From positions 1-64,000 of the forward strand of contig CANLOE010000016.1 in NCBI GenBank assembly GCA_947492745.1: a stretch of 64,000 nucleotides of DNA, given 5' to 3'. Below the pieces are notes generated by a model, which had not been told where the DNA came from, searched no databases, and was given only the letters and a program-made list of their open reading frames with translations. The position numbers and the translations under genes are program-made. Source of the DNA: an uncultured Cyclobacteriaceae bacterium. GTDB taxonomy: Bacteria > Bacteroidota > Bacteroidia > Cytophagales > Cyclobacteriaceae. Below are positions 26,225 through 34,342 of the stretch, piece by piece; the stretch's first letter is position 1, and every line of letters starts with the position of its first letter.

Positions 26225-28183
26225 ATGAATACAATGACCTACTCCATCAAAGTGATTGCCATCAGTTTGTGGGCCCTGTCACTGACCATCGCCCGGTCGG
26301 GCACCTCTTGGGCAGGGCCCATCGACTTTGACTATCACTTGAAGAAAAACCCGAACAGTGAGCACGTTGTTCTGGAAAAGACCGTGGACATATTCTATTT
26401 CAAGGACAGTCGGTCAGGCCGGTTGAAGGCCAAATCAAAGCATAAAGTAAGCTTGCTGGCACTCAAGCCGGGGGCTGCTGCATTGAGCTATATCAACATA
26501 CCTTTTTCATCCTTTGAAACCGTCAATATAAAATCGGCCAGGTACTACCTATTGGATTCATTGGGCAACAAGAAACTGAAAGAAAACGTCAAGGTTCGCT
26601 TTCTCAAGGAACAGGATTACTATATAGAAGGTATTTTCTACAGCGATCTAAAAGTAAAACAGTTCAAACCCAGATTGCCCATAAGAAAGAAAAGTCTCTT
26701 GGTTTACCAGTATGAAATAATCTACAATGACCTCAAATTTTTGAACAGGTTTTATGCGCAGGAGGGAAAAGAAGCGACCCAGCGGTTTCAATTGACCCTC
26801 CATGTCCCTTCATTTGTGGAAAGCGATATCGTACCTTTCAATACGCGTGCCACATCTCGGAAAACAGCGACGAAGGACGGCCATACACTGAGCTATGAAC
26901 TATCGGACCTACCGGCAATCCCTTCGGACCTGGGCCCTGTTCCAGCAAATTATTACCTACCGCACTTTGTAGTATTGACAAAATCGTACAACAACGGTAA
27001 GCAATCCGTGGACATCCTTAAAAGTACCCGGGATTTATACGGGTGGTATCATCAACTGATGAAAACCCTGCGCCCCGATGCGGCCTTTGTCAGGGAACTG
27101 TCCGGAAAAATCACCGAAAGTACCGATACCGATAGGCAGAAAGTACAGAAAATCTACCAGTGGGTACAGAACAACATTGCTTATGTGGCCTTTGAAGATG
27201 GTATCGCTGGTTTCCGGCCTGCCGAAGCCCATCAGGTTATCCGTACGGGTTATGGTGATTGCAAAGGCATGGCCAATCTCTTGGTGAACCTGCTCAGGGC
27301 CGAGAACATCAATGCTTACCCTACCTGGATAGGAACGCGAATATTGCCCTACAACTATTCCTTACCTTCTTTGGTCGTGGACAATCACATGATATGCACG
27401 GTAGAGTTAGCGGGTAAGTACTATTTCCTGGACGGCACGGACCCCGCTGCCATTTGGGATACCCCTCCTTCCCACATACAGGGCAAAAATGCACTTGTAG
27501 GAAAGGGTGAGGATTATGAACTGGTCGACATTCCCGTTTCCAAAGCGAAAGCGAACAAAGCGATGGTCAACGCTGAGGTCTTCGTTTCAAAAGGAGAAGA
27601 ATCCATCATCAAGGGCAGCCTGACTTTTTCCGGCTTGCATAAAAACACTTATGTCAATAGCATTGAGCATAGCCCCCTGGGCAGAAGGGAAAGGCTCTTG
27701 TCCAGGATATGCGAACGTTACCTGCCCGGTATCCGAACGAATTCGGGTAATGTGAGGCATGAAATAAAAAATGGACTACTGTTCCTATATTTTGAAGGTA
27801 GTATCGTGGGCAGACAAATGGAAGACGGCATGAAAGTATACCTGTTGGGAGGTCTGCATCCGACCTTCCCCAAGCATGACCATGCTATGCGTATGAAGGT
27901 TCCGATGTACTTCAGGTTCAATGAACTCATCTCCTATACTATCAACTATCACTTGCCTCCCGGGGCAAGTATCGAATCCGTTCCGGAAGGAACGGATGTC
28001 CAACACTTGGAGGGAACCCTTGGTCTACGGGCAGACTACAGGAAAAAGGACAATACCATACTGTACGAATCCGAGACATGGGTAGAACAGTTACTGTTAA
28101 GCTCGGACGAACACCCGACATGGAAGACCTTTGTGAAGGAAAAAGAGAATTTTGAAGCCAAACCCATCATATTCAACCTATAA
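26225..28183 (+). CDS. DUF3857/transglutaminase-like secreted protein
   Basis: From the ATG at 26225 the protein has 652 residues; a TTG at 26195 is in frame but adds an unlikely tail. A signal peptide (IAISLWALSLTIARSGTSWA) is followed by a DUF3857-type beta domain (about 40-260). A transglutaminase-like domain spans about 280-460 and carries the catalytic region GYGDCKGMANLL (Cys), NHMICTV (His) and FLDGTDPA (Asp). A C-terminal DUF2569/DUF3858-like beta domain ends the protein. Members of this group are periplasmic or outer-membrane-associated and may cleave or cross-link peptides; no substrate is known. The next gene starts 5 bases after the stop, so the pair forms an operon. Confidence 0.85.
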   Translation: MNTMTYSIKVIAISLWALSLTIARSGTSWAGPIDFDYHLKKNPNSEHVVLEKTVDIFYFKDSRSGRLKAKSKHKVSLLALKPGAAALSYINIPFSSFETVNIKSARYYLLDSLGNKKLKENVKVRFLKEQDYYIEGIFYSDLKVKQFKPRLPIRKKSLLVYQYEIIYNDLKFLNRFYAQEGKEATQRFQLTLHVPSFVESDIVPFNTRATSRKTATKDGHTLSYELSDLPAIPSDLGPVPANYYLPHFVVLTKSYNNGKQSVDILKSTRDLYGWYHQLMKTLRPDAAFVRELSGKITESTDTDRQKVQKIYQWVQNNIAYVAFEDGIAGFRPAEAHQVIRTGYGDCKGMANLLVNLLRAENINAYPTWIGTRILPYNYSLPSLVVDNHMICTVELAGKYYFLDGTDPAAIWDTPPSHIQGKNALVGKGEDYELVDIPVSKAKANKAMVNAEVFVSKGEESIIKGSLTFSGLHKNTYVNSIEHSPLGRRERLLSRICERYLPGIRTNSGNVRHEIKNGLLFLYFEGSIVGRQMEDGMKVYLLGGLHPTFPKHDHAMRMKVPMYFRFNELISYTINYHLPPGASIESVPEGTDVQHLEGTLGLRADYRKKDNTILYESETWVEQLLLSSDEHPTWKTFVKEKENFEAKPIIFNL

Positions 28184-28188
28184 GTACC

Positions 28189-30096
28189 ATGAACAAACCT
28201 TTACTGTTTTTTTTGTTCATCTTCTCGATACCTTATGGATATGCAAAGTGCGATGCTACCGCAGATGCCATCATTCTGGTCAACAAGGAATACCATCGTT
28301 ACTGGTTTTGGACCCATGACGGCATTGGGCACCTGAGCCATGAGACGAAGATAGAACGTAGGATCAGGATCAATAGTCGTTATGGCCTCAAAAAGCTGCA
28401 AACACTGTATATCCCTACATTCGAAGATGCCGATTTTGAGTTTCAGTTAGCATCCCTGAAGGCGAGGACCTATAAGGCCAATGGAAACGTTATCGAACTG
28501 AGCAGTGATGCCATCAAAGAAACCACACTTCCCGGTAATGCACCCTTCCTGAGCAACTATTCGGGGCAGGTAAAGCTCCTTGCGTTCGAAAATGTCAATA
28601 TTGGCGATGAGATATGGTATGAATACACGGTAAAATATACCACCAGAGCCGAAGAAGAAAATGTCAACATCATGGACTTTAAGCATCTGACCCGGGAATA
28701 CCCTATCAAAGAAGCCAGCTATACCTACGAGATGGGCACGAAAATGCATGGCAGATTCCATGCGTTCAATACGGAAAGTAAGTTTTCCGAAACAGATCAC
28801 AGTTTTCGGCTACAGCTATCCGATGTTCCGGCAACTCCTACGGAAGCATATATCGAAGAATACCATGATCTACCCGTAGTGGCCTATCACATCACCAACA
28901 ATCGGTCGACGCTTTACGATTCGTGGGAAAACTATCTGAAAGAGAGGCTGAACAAAGCCAAAAAGAAAACCTACTTTTTTGGCGGCAAGACCATCGGTGA
29001 GATATCCACTGAGGTAAGAAGCCTCAAAAACAGCAGTGCAATGCAAAAAATGAGATTCGTCAGGAAACTGCTCACACAAGCCTATGATGATAATGCCGAG
29101 GCAGTTTTCCAGACCTACCTCAAGTATGAGCCCGACTTTACGGACGCAGGTCAAATTCTGAAACTATTGGAACTGATTGATGTTCAAGGTGGGGTAGTCT
29201 TTAGTACCAACCGTTTTCGTACTCCTTTTTCCAAAGACTTCATCAGCTCCTCTCAGTTTGGGCATTTGTTTCTGGAGTTTGAGGATGAAAACGAAAACAC
29301 CCATTTGTGGAACCCCTTTAACCCCTATAGCGACTTTGGCCAGATACCCTATGAGTGCACGGGGACCAAAGCACTCAGGTATCGGCAATCAAAGGGAGGT
29401 GCGACCATTTCATTTATCAATATGCCCGAAAACAGCAGTAACAGCCACCAAGAGGATATCCATATCGATGTGGGCATAAGTAACGGAAAGGCTGATATAC
29501 AGGTAAAAAACAGTATCAAAGAAACAGGTGCCTATATTCTTCACAGTTATCCCTATGCTCAATTGGAACTGAGCAATGAGAATTACGATTTCTTTACCGA
29601 CAATATGAAGGTACTCTGGAAGGGTGACCATCAATATTGCGAAATAGATACGGTCACTGTTCTGAAAAGTACCAACCCGAAGCAGCTGGACTACGAGATC
29701 AACTACCATTACAGTCTATCTACCGACTTTGATAGGGAAAGGGTATTGCTCCACCTAAGTGATTTTGTTGATGATATGGTTTTTACCGACCTAAACGAGA
29801 AAAGGGCCTTTCCTGCGCATTTTAAGTTTCCCTTTTCAAAAAGTTATCATATTGAAATAACCTTTCCCGAAGGTTATGCTCTGCTCACGAATCAACTTCT
29901 CAATAAAAATATCGACAATGAAATTGCCACACTCAATGTCAAAAGTGACTTTACCGAAAATGTTCTAGTGCTCGATATAGAGCATAAATTACACGTAGGC
30001 ATGGTAAGACCCGCAGACTGGACCAAGTATATGTCCGTTATCCATGAAGTAGCAGCGCTGAAGGAACAGAAGCTACTACTGGAAAGTAGACAATAG
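28189..30096 (+). CDS. DUF3857-type secreted protein with degenerate transglutaminase domain
   Basis: The 635-residue product has the same layout as its upstream neighbour: signal peptide (LLFFLFIFSIPYGYAK), DUF3857-like beta domain, a middle helical domain and a C-terminal beta domain. The catalytic triad is not conserved: where the neighbour has GYGDCKGMANLL this protein has PDFTDAGQILKLL, which lacks the Cys, while the later FGHLFLEFED and LWNPFNPYSDF keep His- and Asp-like positions. It is probably an inactive paralogue that binds or regulates the active partner or its substrate. The start ATG lies 5 bases after the upstream stop, so the two are surely co-expressed. Confidence 0.8.
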   Translation: MNKPLLFFLFIFSIPYGYAKCDATADAIILVNKEYHRYWFWTHDGIGHLSHETKIERRIRINSRYGLKKLQTLYIPTFEDADFEFQLASLKARTYKANGNVIELSSDAIKETTLPGNAPFLSNYSGQVKLLAFENVNIGDEIWYEYTVKYTTRAEEENVNIMDFKHLTREYPIKEASYTYEMGTKMHGRFHAFNTESKFSETDHSFRLQLSDVPATPTEAYIEEYHDLPVVAYHITNNRSTLYDSWENYLKERLNKAKKKTYFFGGKTIGEISTEVRSLKNSSAMQKMRFVRKLLTQAYDDNAEAVFQTYLKYEPDFTDAGQILKLLELIDVQGGVVFSTNRFRTPFSKDFISSSQFGHLFLEFEDENENTHLWNPFNPYSDFGQIPYECTGTKALRYRQSKGGATISFINMPENSSNSHQEDIHIDVGISNGKADIQVKNSIKETGAYILHSYPYAQLELSNENYDFFTDNMKVLWKGDHQYCEIDTVTVLKSTNPKQLDYEINYHYSLSTDFDRERVLLHLSDFVDDMVFTDLNEKRAFPAHFKFPFSKSYHIEITFPEGYALLTNQLLNKNIDNEIATLNVKSDFTENVLVLDIEHKLHVGMVRPADWTKYMSVIHEVAALKEQKLLLESRQ

Positions 30097-30229
30097 ACCC
30101 TATCCAATAAGCTTCAAGAGGAAATCGAGCCATGCCGGAAAGTACTTTCTTTTATGGAAGCCCCGTTGCGAAGCTACTGACAATACCCCAAAACCAGGAC
30201 AGTAAGACTTAACATCCACACTACTCAAC

Positions 30230-30348
30230 ATGAGGAAGACCTTTTTACTATTTTCGATTTTTCTATCACTCCGATGCTTTGGCCAATCCAATGAACGCTC
30301 TTGGGAAGAAGGTAAGCTCACTTGGGACGATTTCAAGGGAGAAGCCTT
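30230..30348 (+). pseudogene. 5' fragment of a secreted DUF922-like protein
   Basis: The first about 39 codons read as a secreted protein: signal peptide (MRKTFLLFSIFLSLRCFGQS) then ERSWEEGKLTWDDFKGEA. The segment LTWDDFKG is typical of the start of DUF922 proteins. At about 30348 the frame runs into the antisense of an S23-type gene and loses all similarity, so the protein is cut at this point. Confidence 0.55.
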
Positions 30349-30486
30349 AACTATAATACTCATGGACGCACGGGAAAGTTGGTCATTCGTTGTTCTACCA
30401 AAATTCGACTTTCCAATCAAGGCCTTTATTCCCTTTCTGAAGGCTTTAGCTTTCTGATAAACTGTTAGTTTTTGGAAATCGAACAA
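30349..30486 (-). pseudogene. 5' fragment of an S23/four-helix-bundle protein
   Basis: Reading leftward from 30486 (TTG codon) gives MFDFQKLTVYQKAKAFRKGI and later RTTNDQLSRASMSIIV, which match the N-terminal half of the S23 ribosomal-protein-like four-helix-bundle family. The match stops at about 30349, where the DUF922-like fragment begins. The two fragments face each other with their 3' parts missing, which implies a deletion or recombination junction. Confidence 0.55.
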
Positions 30487-30522
30487 AGTTGAATTAGTGT
30501 AAGAGGGAGTGTGTGTAAAGAG

Positions 30523-30550
30523 AAACAGAGTGAGGTATCTCGCTCTGTTT
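30523..30550. terminator. Intrinsic terminator at left end of the RT island
   Basis: AAACAGAGTGAG pairs with CTCGCTCTGTTT around GTAT, with A/T runs on both sides, so it can act in both directions. It follows the RT gene on the minus strand. Confidence 0.75.
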
Positions 30551-30582
30551 TGTATCCCCGAGCGGACAAATGTCGAACCGCT
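30551..30582. other. Left member of 32-bp imperfect direct repeat (possible attachment site)
   Basis: It matches 34311-34342 at 28 of 32 positions. The last 16 bases, CAAATGTCGAACCGCT, are identical. Both copies lie directly after an intrinsic-terminator hairpin, and both contain TCGAACC, as in the T-arm of a tRNA gene read on the other strand. Confidence 0.55.
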
Positions 30583-30664
30583 GGCCCTGTTTTAATGGAA
30601 GATTTGAGGGTTTTCTGGGAGGTGAGTTCAAAAATATATTGAGTAAAACATGATAAACTAACTT

Positions 30665-32222
30665 CTATGCTTTGTTTTCCTTTTCTCCTTTTCTCTTTTT
30701 TTTGAAATACGTGTTACGTTCTTGTATTAAATTGTCCTTATTCCGCAGCTCATATTTCATAATCTCTTCGTGAGATTTTATTTGTTTTCGAATTGCAGGT
30801 GAGTTCAAGCCTTCCAGCCTTTTGCCTTCAATATTCACATATTCCTTTCTCGAAGCTCTTAGAGCATAAGAAATGAAGTTGTTTTTACCATAGTGTGTGA
30901 AACCTGATCGCAGTTTCTTAGTGAAAATCACCTTCGATTTACTCCTATTTCCTCTTGCCCTACTTACCGTTGTTGTGATGGCATCCTTCATATTTCGAAA
31001 ATATCTTGATAAACTAGAAGATCTTATGGTCGCTTCCTTACCATCAAATTCAAAACCAAGGTATTGTAGTTTTTTGTAATACAAGTCTTCGTTTTCAAGA
31101 GTCAAATCAACTCTCTTATGTTGTAACTTTTCTAGGTTAAATGATTGAATTCTGCCTTTAGAGTCATTTGTAAATAGAATTCGTTCGGTCTTTTTTTCTT
31201 GTACCTTAAGATTATAGTCCTTTAACTTATTTAAGACCAGTTTTTCTATTGTCTCAGCTTGGCACTCCCTACAAACCAATAAAAGGTCATCGCAATACCG
31301 GAAATAGTTAAAACCTAGGTCTCGAGACATATCCTTGATCTGTTGATCAAAATCAACGAGATACACATTTGACAGTGTAGAACTCATGCTTGAACCTTGG
31401 GGTATTCCTCTGTACCTTCCATCCTCCTTCACTTTATTCTCGACAATTAGATTCTTATTCTTTAAATACCTGAACTTACTTTCTATGCCGATTTCATCGG
31501 TTCCAGTATTTATAAAATCCAAAATGCTACGCCAATCCTTATACCGAACTTGCTTTTCCAGATCAATGTTAAAGTGCTTTAACAGACTTTTGTAGTTGAT
31601 ATAATGGTACCGAGTAAGTGTTTTGAAAATAAGGTATTGGTCATCTGGAAGTTTTTCCCCTGAGTCTAATACCTTCAACCATTTTTCTTTCAGTATTTTA
31701 TGATTAATATTGTCAAAGTAGCCCTTGATGTCCAGAGCCACCACAATGATGCTTCCTTGGTCAGCCATTCCCCTAACGCTATCAAAGGCCTTTTTAGCAA
31801 ATTGAATGTTACACAGCCTCAGATCTGTTCTATATGCAAGGACGCACTCATCGAAATTGTTAGCCTTTATATAGGATTGGTACCTTTCGTTAAGTACGAA
31901 GGAGTAGTAGGCGTAAATGTACGAATCAAAGTGCGATGCAAATGAAATTGGTCTCTTTTTAAGCAAAGATGTGTATAAAGGTTTACGTTCTTCAGCGGTA
32001 AAATCATAGGGGTTCAGAGATGACTCATACCGGTATCTGCGAGTTTTGATTACCATTTTTAAAAACGGAAAGAAACGGTGTTGGGCAACCTTTCCTGATT
32101 TAATCAGTCTTGTGAGCTGGAAAGTCAAATGGTTCGTCAAAATGCGGGTAACCTTTTTTCTTAAAACCTGACTCAACCTTCTTACAGAAGCGCTCCCAAA
32201 TATCTTCGTTAAATAACATCAT
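30665..32222 (-). pseudogene. DRT/UG-clade antiphage-type reverse transcriptase, interrupted by one frameshift
   Basis: The open frame 30665-32176 encodes the RT core. Counting from the TTG at 32176, motifs are ALDIKGYFDNINH (catalytic Asp149), GIPQGSSMSSTLSNVYL and FRYCDDLLL (Asp296, Asp297), then YLGFEFDG and SSLSRYFRNMKDA. There is no maturase or endonuclease domain, and the motifs fit the UG/Abi class of defence RTs; YCDD is known from DRT2. The usual N-terminus, RGYxHFD before VAxHxFFPF, is split: KKKGYPHFDEPFDF lies in another frame (stop near 32103) beginning at ATG 32222, while LTRLIKSGKVAQHRFFPF is in the RT frame. Removing one C from the TTTCC at about 32112-32116 would join them as FDFQLTRLIKSGKVAQHRFF. 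Full length would be about 518 residues. Either a real inactivating mutation, programmed frameshift, or assembly error. DRT2 versus DRT9 type is not settled. Confidence 0.8.
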
Positions 32223-32236
32223 TTTAATGGGAGATA

Positions 32237-32438
32237 GAGCCTGAATTTCCCGCCCGGGCTCACACCCGTTAAGTCTTGGTAAAATACCTTCCCCCAATTC
32301 ACACAGGACTTTCACCCGTTGGACCCTTTCCCCTCCCCGAGCAATGAATGGTCAAGCGATTGCCCATACTGCTACTCCAGGCACAATTCAGCTCCTTAGA
32401 ACCTGAAAAACCTAACGATAAGCATAAACTGCAAATCG
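32237..32438 (-). ncRNA. Candidate structured RNA of the DRT module
   Basis: Six hairpins follow each other just upstream of the RT start. In plus coordinates they are 32237-32261 (GAGCC/GGCTC), 32278-32288 (GGTA/TACC), 32303-32319 (ACAGG/CCCGT, with one G-U), 32341-32363 (GCAAT/ATTGC), 32387-32407 (TTCAG/CTGAA) and 32416-32438 (CGAT/ATCG with an inner GCA/TGC). DRT2 and DRT9 reverse transcriptases need a structured RNA encoded upstream of the RT gene as template, so position, strand and structure fit. Ends are approximate and no promoter was identified. Confidence 0.55.
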
Positions 32439-33104
32439 GTATCCACCACCTCAGTATCCTAACAAATAGATGATATCTGACGCAGATAGGGGGTTTCTTA
32501 AACAAACTTTGGTTGTTGATTACAGTAGAGGAAATCTTCAATTCTGTAAATGCAATTATGTCACATTCAAGTATCGCTTTCATAATCTCTCTGATATCGT
32601 GTATTGTCCAGTGCTGTACCGAAAGAATTCTTCGGAAAGTCACAGCTTCTGGAACTTTAAACCGCAGATACTTCGGTCTACACCGAAGGCACTGAAATAT
32701 AATCAATATCTGTGCCATTGCTAAATGACTAACATTTTTTCTTATACATGGCTGATTTATAACATTTTACACTTACACACCTTCCTAACACCGAATACAA
32801 TACTGGTAATTATGTCTTATCCTGAGAATTCTGACAGACAATTTCTCATTTTGTTTTAGGCAGGTATCCTTATTCTAGAGGTACCTTATAATTCCTCCTA
32901 CTTAGTTTACTATATCATACTTCTTTTCAAGACCAGGAAGTCTTTGTACAGAATTCACGTGTAATCCCTCATACTTGGTTGCTGTCTGGTAGTGCAAAGG
33001 TCAACCATAGGTACTTGACGGTGTAGGTAATTGGGATATGCCACCACCTAGAGCTTTCAAAAATATACCTCCGATAACGCCAGTAAATAACCGTCCTACA
33101 TTTG
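32439..33104. other. Stretch without a supported gene upstream of the RT module
   Basis: Two further hairpins, 32619-32635 (CCGAA/TTCGG) and 32671-32688 (CTTCGG/CCGAAG), lie here. A minus-strand frame from 32718 to 32299 stays open for 139 codons across them and into the candidate RNA, but it matches no family I know. The rest is A/T-rich with no recognisable gene. Confidence 0.4.
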
Positions 33105-33269
33105 TATACTCAAGAAAAAATGAAATGGGAAATTCGGGGTCGGCAAAAAGGGAAAAATCCTGCATTGGTACAATGGTCATTAGTGGATTGGTCATTAGGG
33201 TCGTTCCGAGCGGAACAGTGCCTTCCCTATGATTTTCAGTCCGTCCCAAAACAATTGCGTTTGGGTATA
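33105..33269 (+). repeat. Family C repeat
   Basis: A 165-bp element with ends TATACTCAAGAAAAAA and GTTTGGGTATA, which are imperfect inverted complements (TATACYCAA). Interior marks are GGGAAATTCGGG, GCATTGGTACAATGGTCATT and GGTCGTTCCGAGCGGAAC. A second copy lies at 43510-43676 inside another repeat. Confidence 0.7.
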
Positions 33270-33323
33270 ACATATTAACATTTTAATTTTTTAGTATATT
33301 TATATGAATATTTTTTATATCAG

Positions 33324-33524
33324 ATGAATAAGAATTCCCGAACCATCAAATACGTGGAGCCTGAAGAAGACGAATTGCAAACCGAAGTAGAGACAGCTCT
33401 CAGCCAATCCATTGAAGAGCGGTTCAAAGCTTATTGCGATACCATTGCAGCCCTTTACGCTATGGCCAATATTGATGTGACTAAATATCGTGTCAAAAGA
33501 ACCATTGGTTACATCAATGAGTAA
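33324..33524 (+). CDS. Small partner protein of a nucleotidyltransferase module
   Basis: A 66-residue protein, acidic at the start (VEPEEDELQTEVETALSQS), with a helical C-terminus (ERFKAYCDTIAALYAMAN then RVKRTIGYINE). No named family is recognised. It overlaps the ATG of the nucleotidyltransferase gene at 33517 by eight bases, the tight coupling typical of toxin-antitoxin pairs and of conserved two-gene Bacteroidota nucleotidyltransferase modules. By position it may be the antitoxin or regulator, but this is inference. Confidence 0.65.
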   Translation: MNKNSRTIKYVEPEEDELQTEVETALSQSIEERFKAYCDTIAALYAMANIDVTKYRVKRTIGYINE

Positions 33525-34014
33525 CCCCAATACCAAGTTTCCGGATAATTTCAGGGAGTTCATTGTAGAACTGAATCGTTTTGAAGTGGAGTACATGCTC
33601 ATTGGTGGCTATGCGCTGGGAACATATGGACACATGCGTGGAACCAATGACTTGAATATCTCTATCAATGCCACGGAAAACAATGCCCAGAAAATGACAA
33701 AGGCTTGAGTTGCCTATGGTATTCCTGAAGAAGGTATCGAAAAAGAAATGTTCTTGGTTTCGAAAATGGTCGTCATAGGAGAGCCTCCTTTAAAAATTGA
33801 ACTCTTGAAGAAATTAGATACTGTTGACTTCAGGTATGCCTATGAAAGAGCAAGGACTGTGACTGTTGACAACGTTCCAATCAAAGTCGTCAGTCTTGAT
33901 GACCTTATTTTATTGAAAAAAGCAGCTATCAAAGGAAGAAGTAAGGCTAGGGATACTGAAGACTTATCTTTCTTAGAAAAACTTAAGGCCAAGTTGACCA
34001 AAAAAAGAGGGTAA
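33517..34014 (+). pseudogene. Nucleotidyltransferase (AbiEii/DUF6036-like) with in-frame stop
   Basis: The frame starts at ATG 33517 (MSNPNTKFPDNFREFIVELN) and shows the nucleotidyltransferase motif LIGGYALGTYGHMRGTNDLN, where GGYA and the TxDLN acidic residues correspond to the GGxA...DxD core. A TGA at 33706-33708 interrupts the frame. Translation in the same frame continues as VAYGIPEEGIEKEMFLVSKM to the stop at 34014, with SLDDLILLKKAAIKGRSKAR, the conserved C-terminal helix of this family. A single nonsense change thus splits an otherwise intact gene of about 165 codons. Note TNDLN in place of the TxDID or TxDLD more common in the family: the second acidic residue may be lost, so activity is doubtful apart from the stop. 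Confidence 0.75.
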
Positions 34015-34028
34015 GAAAAACTGCCCCA

Positions 34029-34062
34029 AGCACCCCGACCGGAATCGAACCGACAACCAACC
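34029..34062 (-). pseudogene. tRNA 3'-end fragment (possible attachment site)
   Basis: On the minus strand GTCGGTTCGATTCCGGT forms a T-arm with 5-bp stem and TTCGATT loop, followed by CGGGGTG as a 3' acceptor strand. No 5' half is found; a family A repeat begins directly beside it at 34066. It is a remnant, not a complete tRNA. Confidence 0.5.
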
Positions 34063-34065
34063 GAA

Positions 34066-34242
34066 ATTAAACCCAGAGTGTTCGTTGGAACTTCGTCATG
34101 AGGACTTAAATGGCAATAAATCAGGGTGTTTTCTTGGATTCGGCGTAGCACCCGCTACGGTGAATTCAAAAAACGCATTCATTTACTGATTTGAAGCTAG
34201 TTAAGTCCGGAATAGATTTTCTAATGGACATTTTGGGTTAAA
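34066..34242 (-). repeat. Family A repeat with a B-type right end
   Basis: Reverse orientation. The left end is TTAAACCCAGAG...GTTGGAACTTCGTCATGAGG, the core GGCGTAGCACCCGCTACGGTG carries one extra C, and the right end ATTTTGGGTTAAAG is of family B type. This hybrid shows that the two families exchange ends. Confidence 0.8.
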
Positions 34243-34267
34243 GCAATTACAAATTGCACTAAGGATC

Positions 34268-34303
34268 AAAAAACCCCTCAGATTGCTGATCTGAGAGCTT
34301 TTT
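34268..34303 (+). terminator. Intrinsic terminator
   Basis: CTCAGAT pairs with ATCTGAG around TGCTG, preceded by an A-run and followed by AGCTTTTTAA. Confidence 0.75.
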
Positions 34304-34310
34304 AATTGGG

Positions 34311-34342
34311 TGTACACCCGACCGGGCAAATGTCGAACCGCT
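34311..34342. other. Right member of 32-bp imperfect direct repeat (possible attachment site)
   Basis: Partner of 30551-30582 (28 of 32 identical). It overlaps the end of the integrase remnant at 34343-34542. Confidence 0.55.

Noticed and set aside
32100-32315. A separate 71-codon ORF upstream of the RT
   Set aside because: Its last 40 residues are the displaced N-terminus of the RT, so it is treated as part of that broken gene; the part before 32222 overlaps the hairpin region and has no support.
30665-32440. Group II intron
   Set aside because: The protein has no maturase or endonuclease domain, no domain V-like hairpin is seen in the 170 bases after the RT stop, and no GUGYG-type 5' boundary was found.
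33001-33273. A minus-strand ORF near the nucleotidyltransferase module
   Set aside because: Most of it is a translation of the family C repeat.
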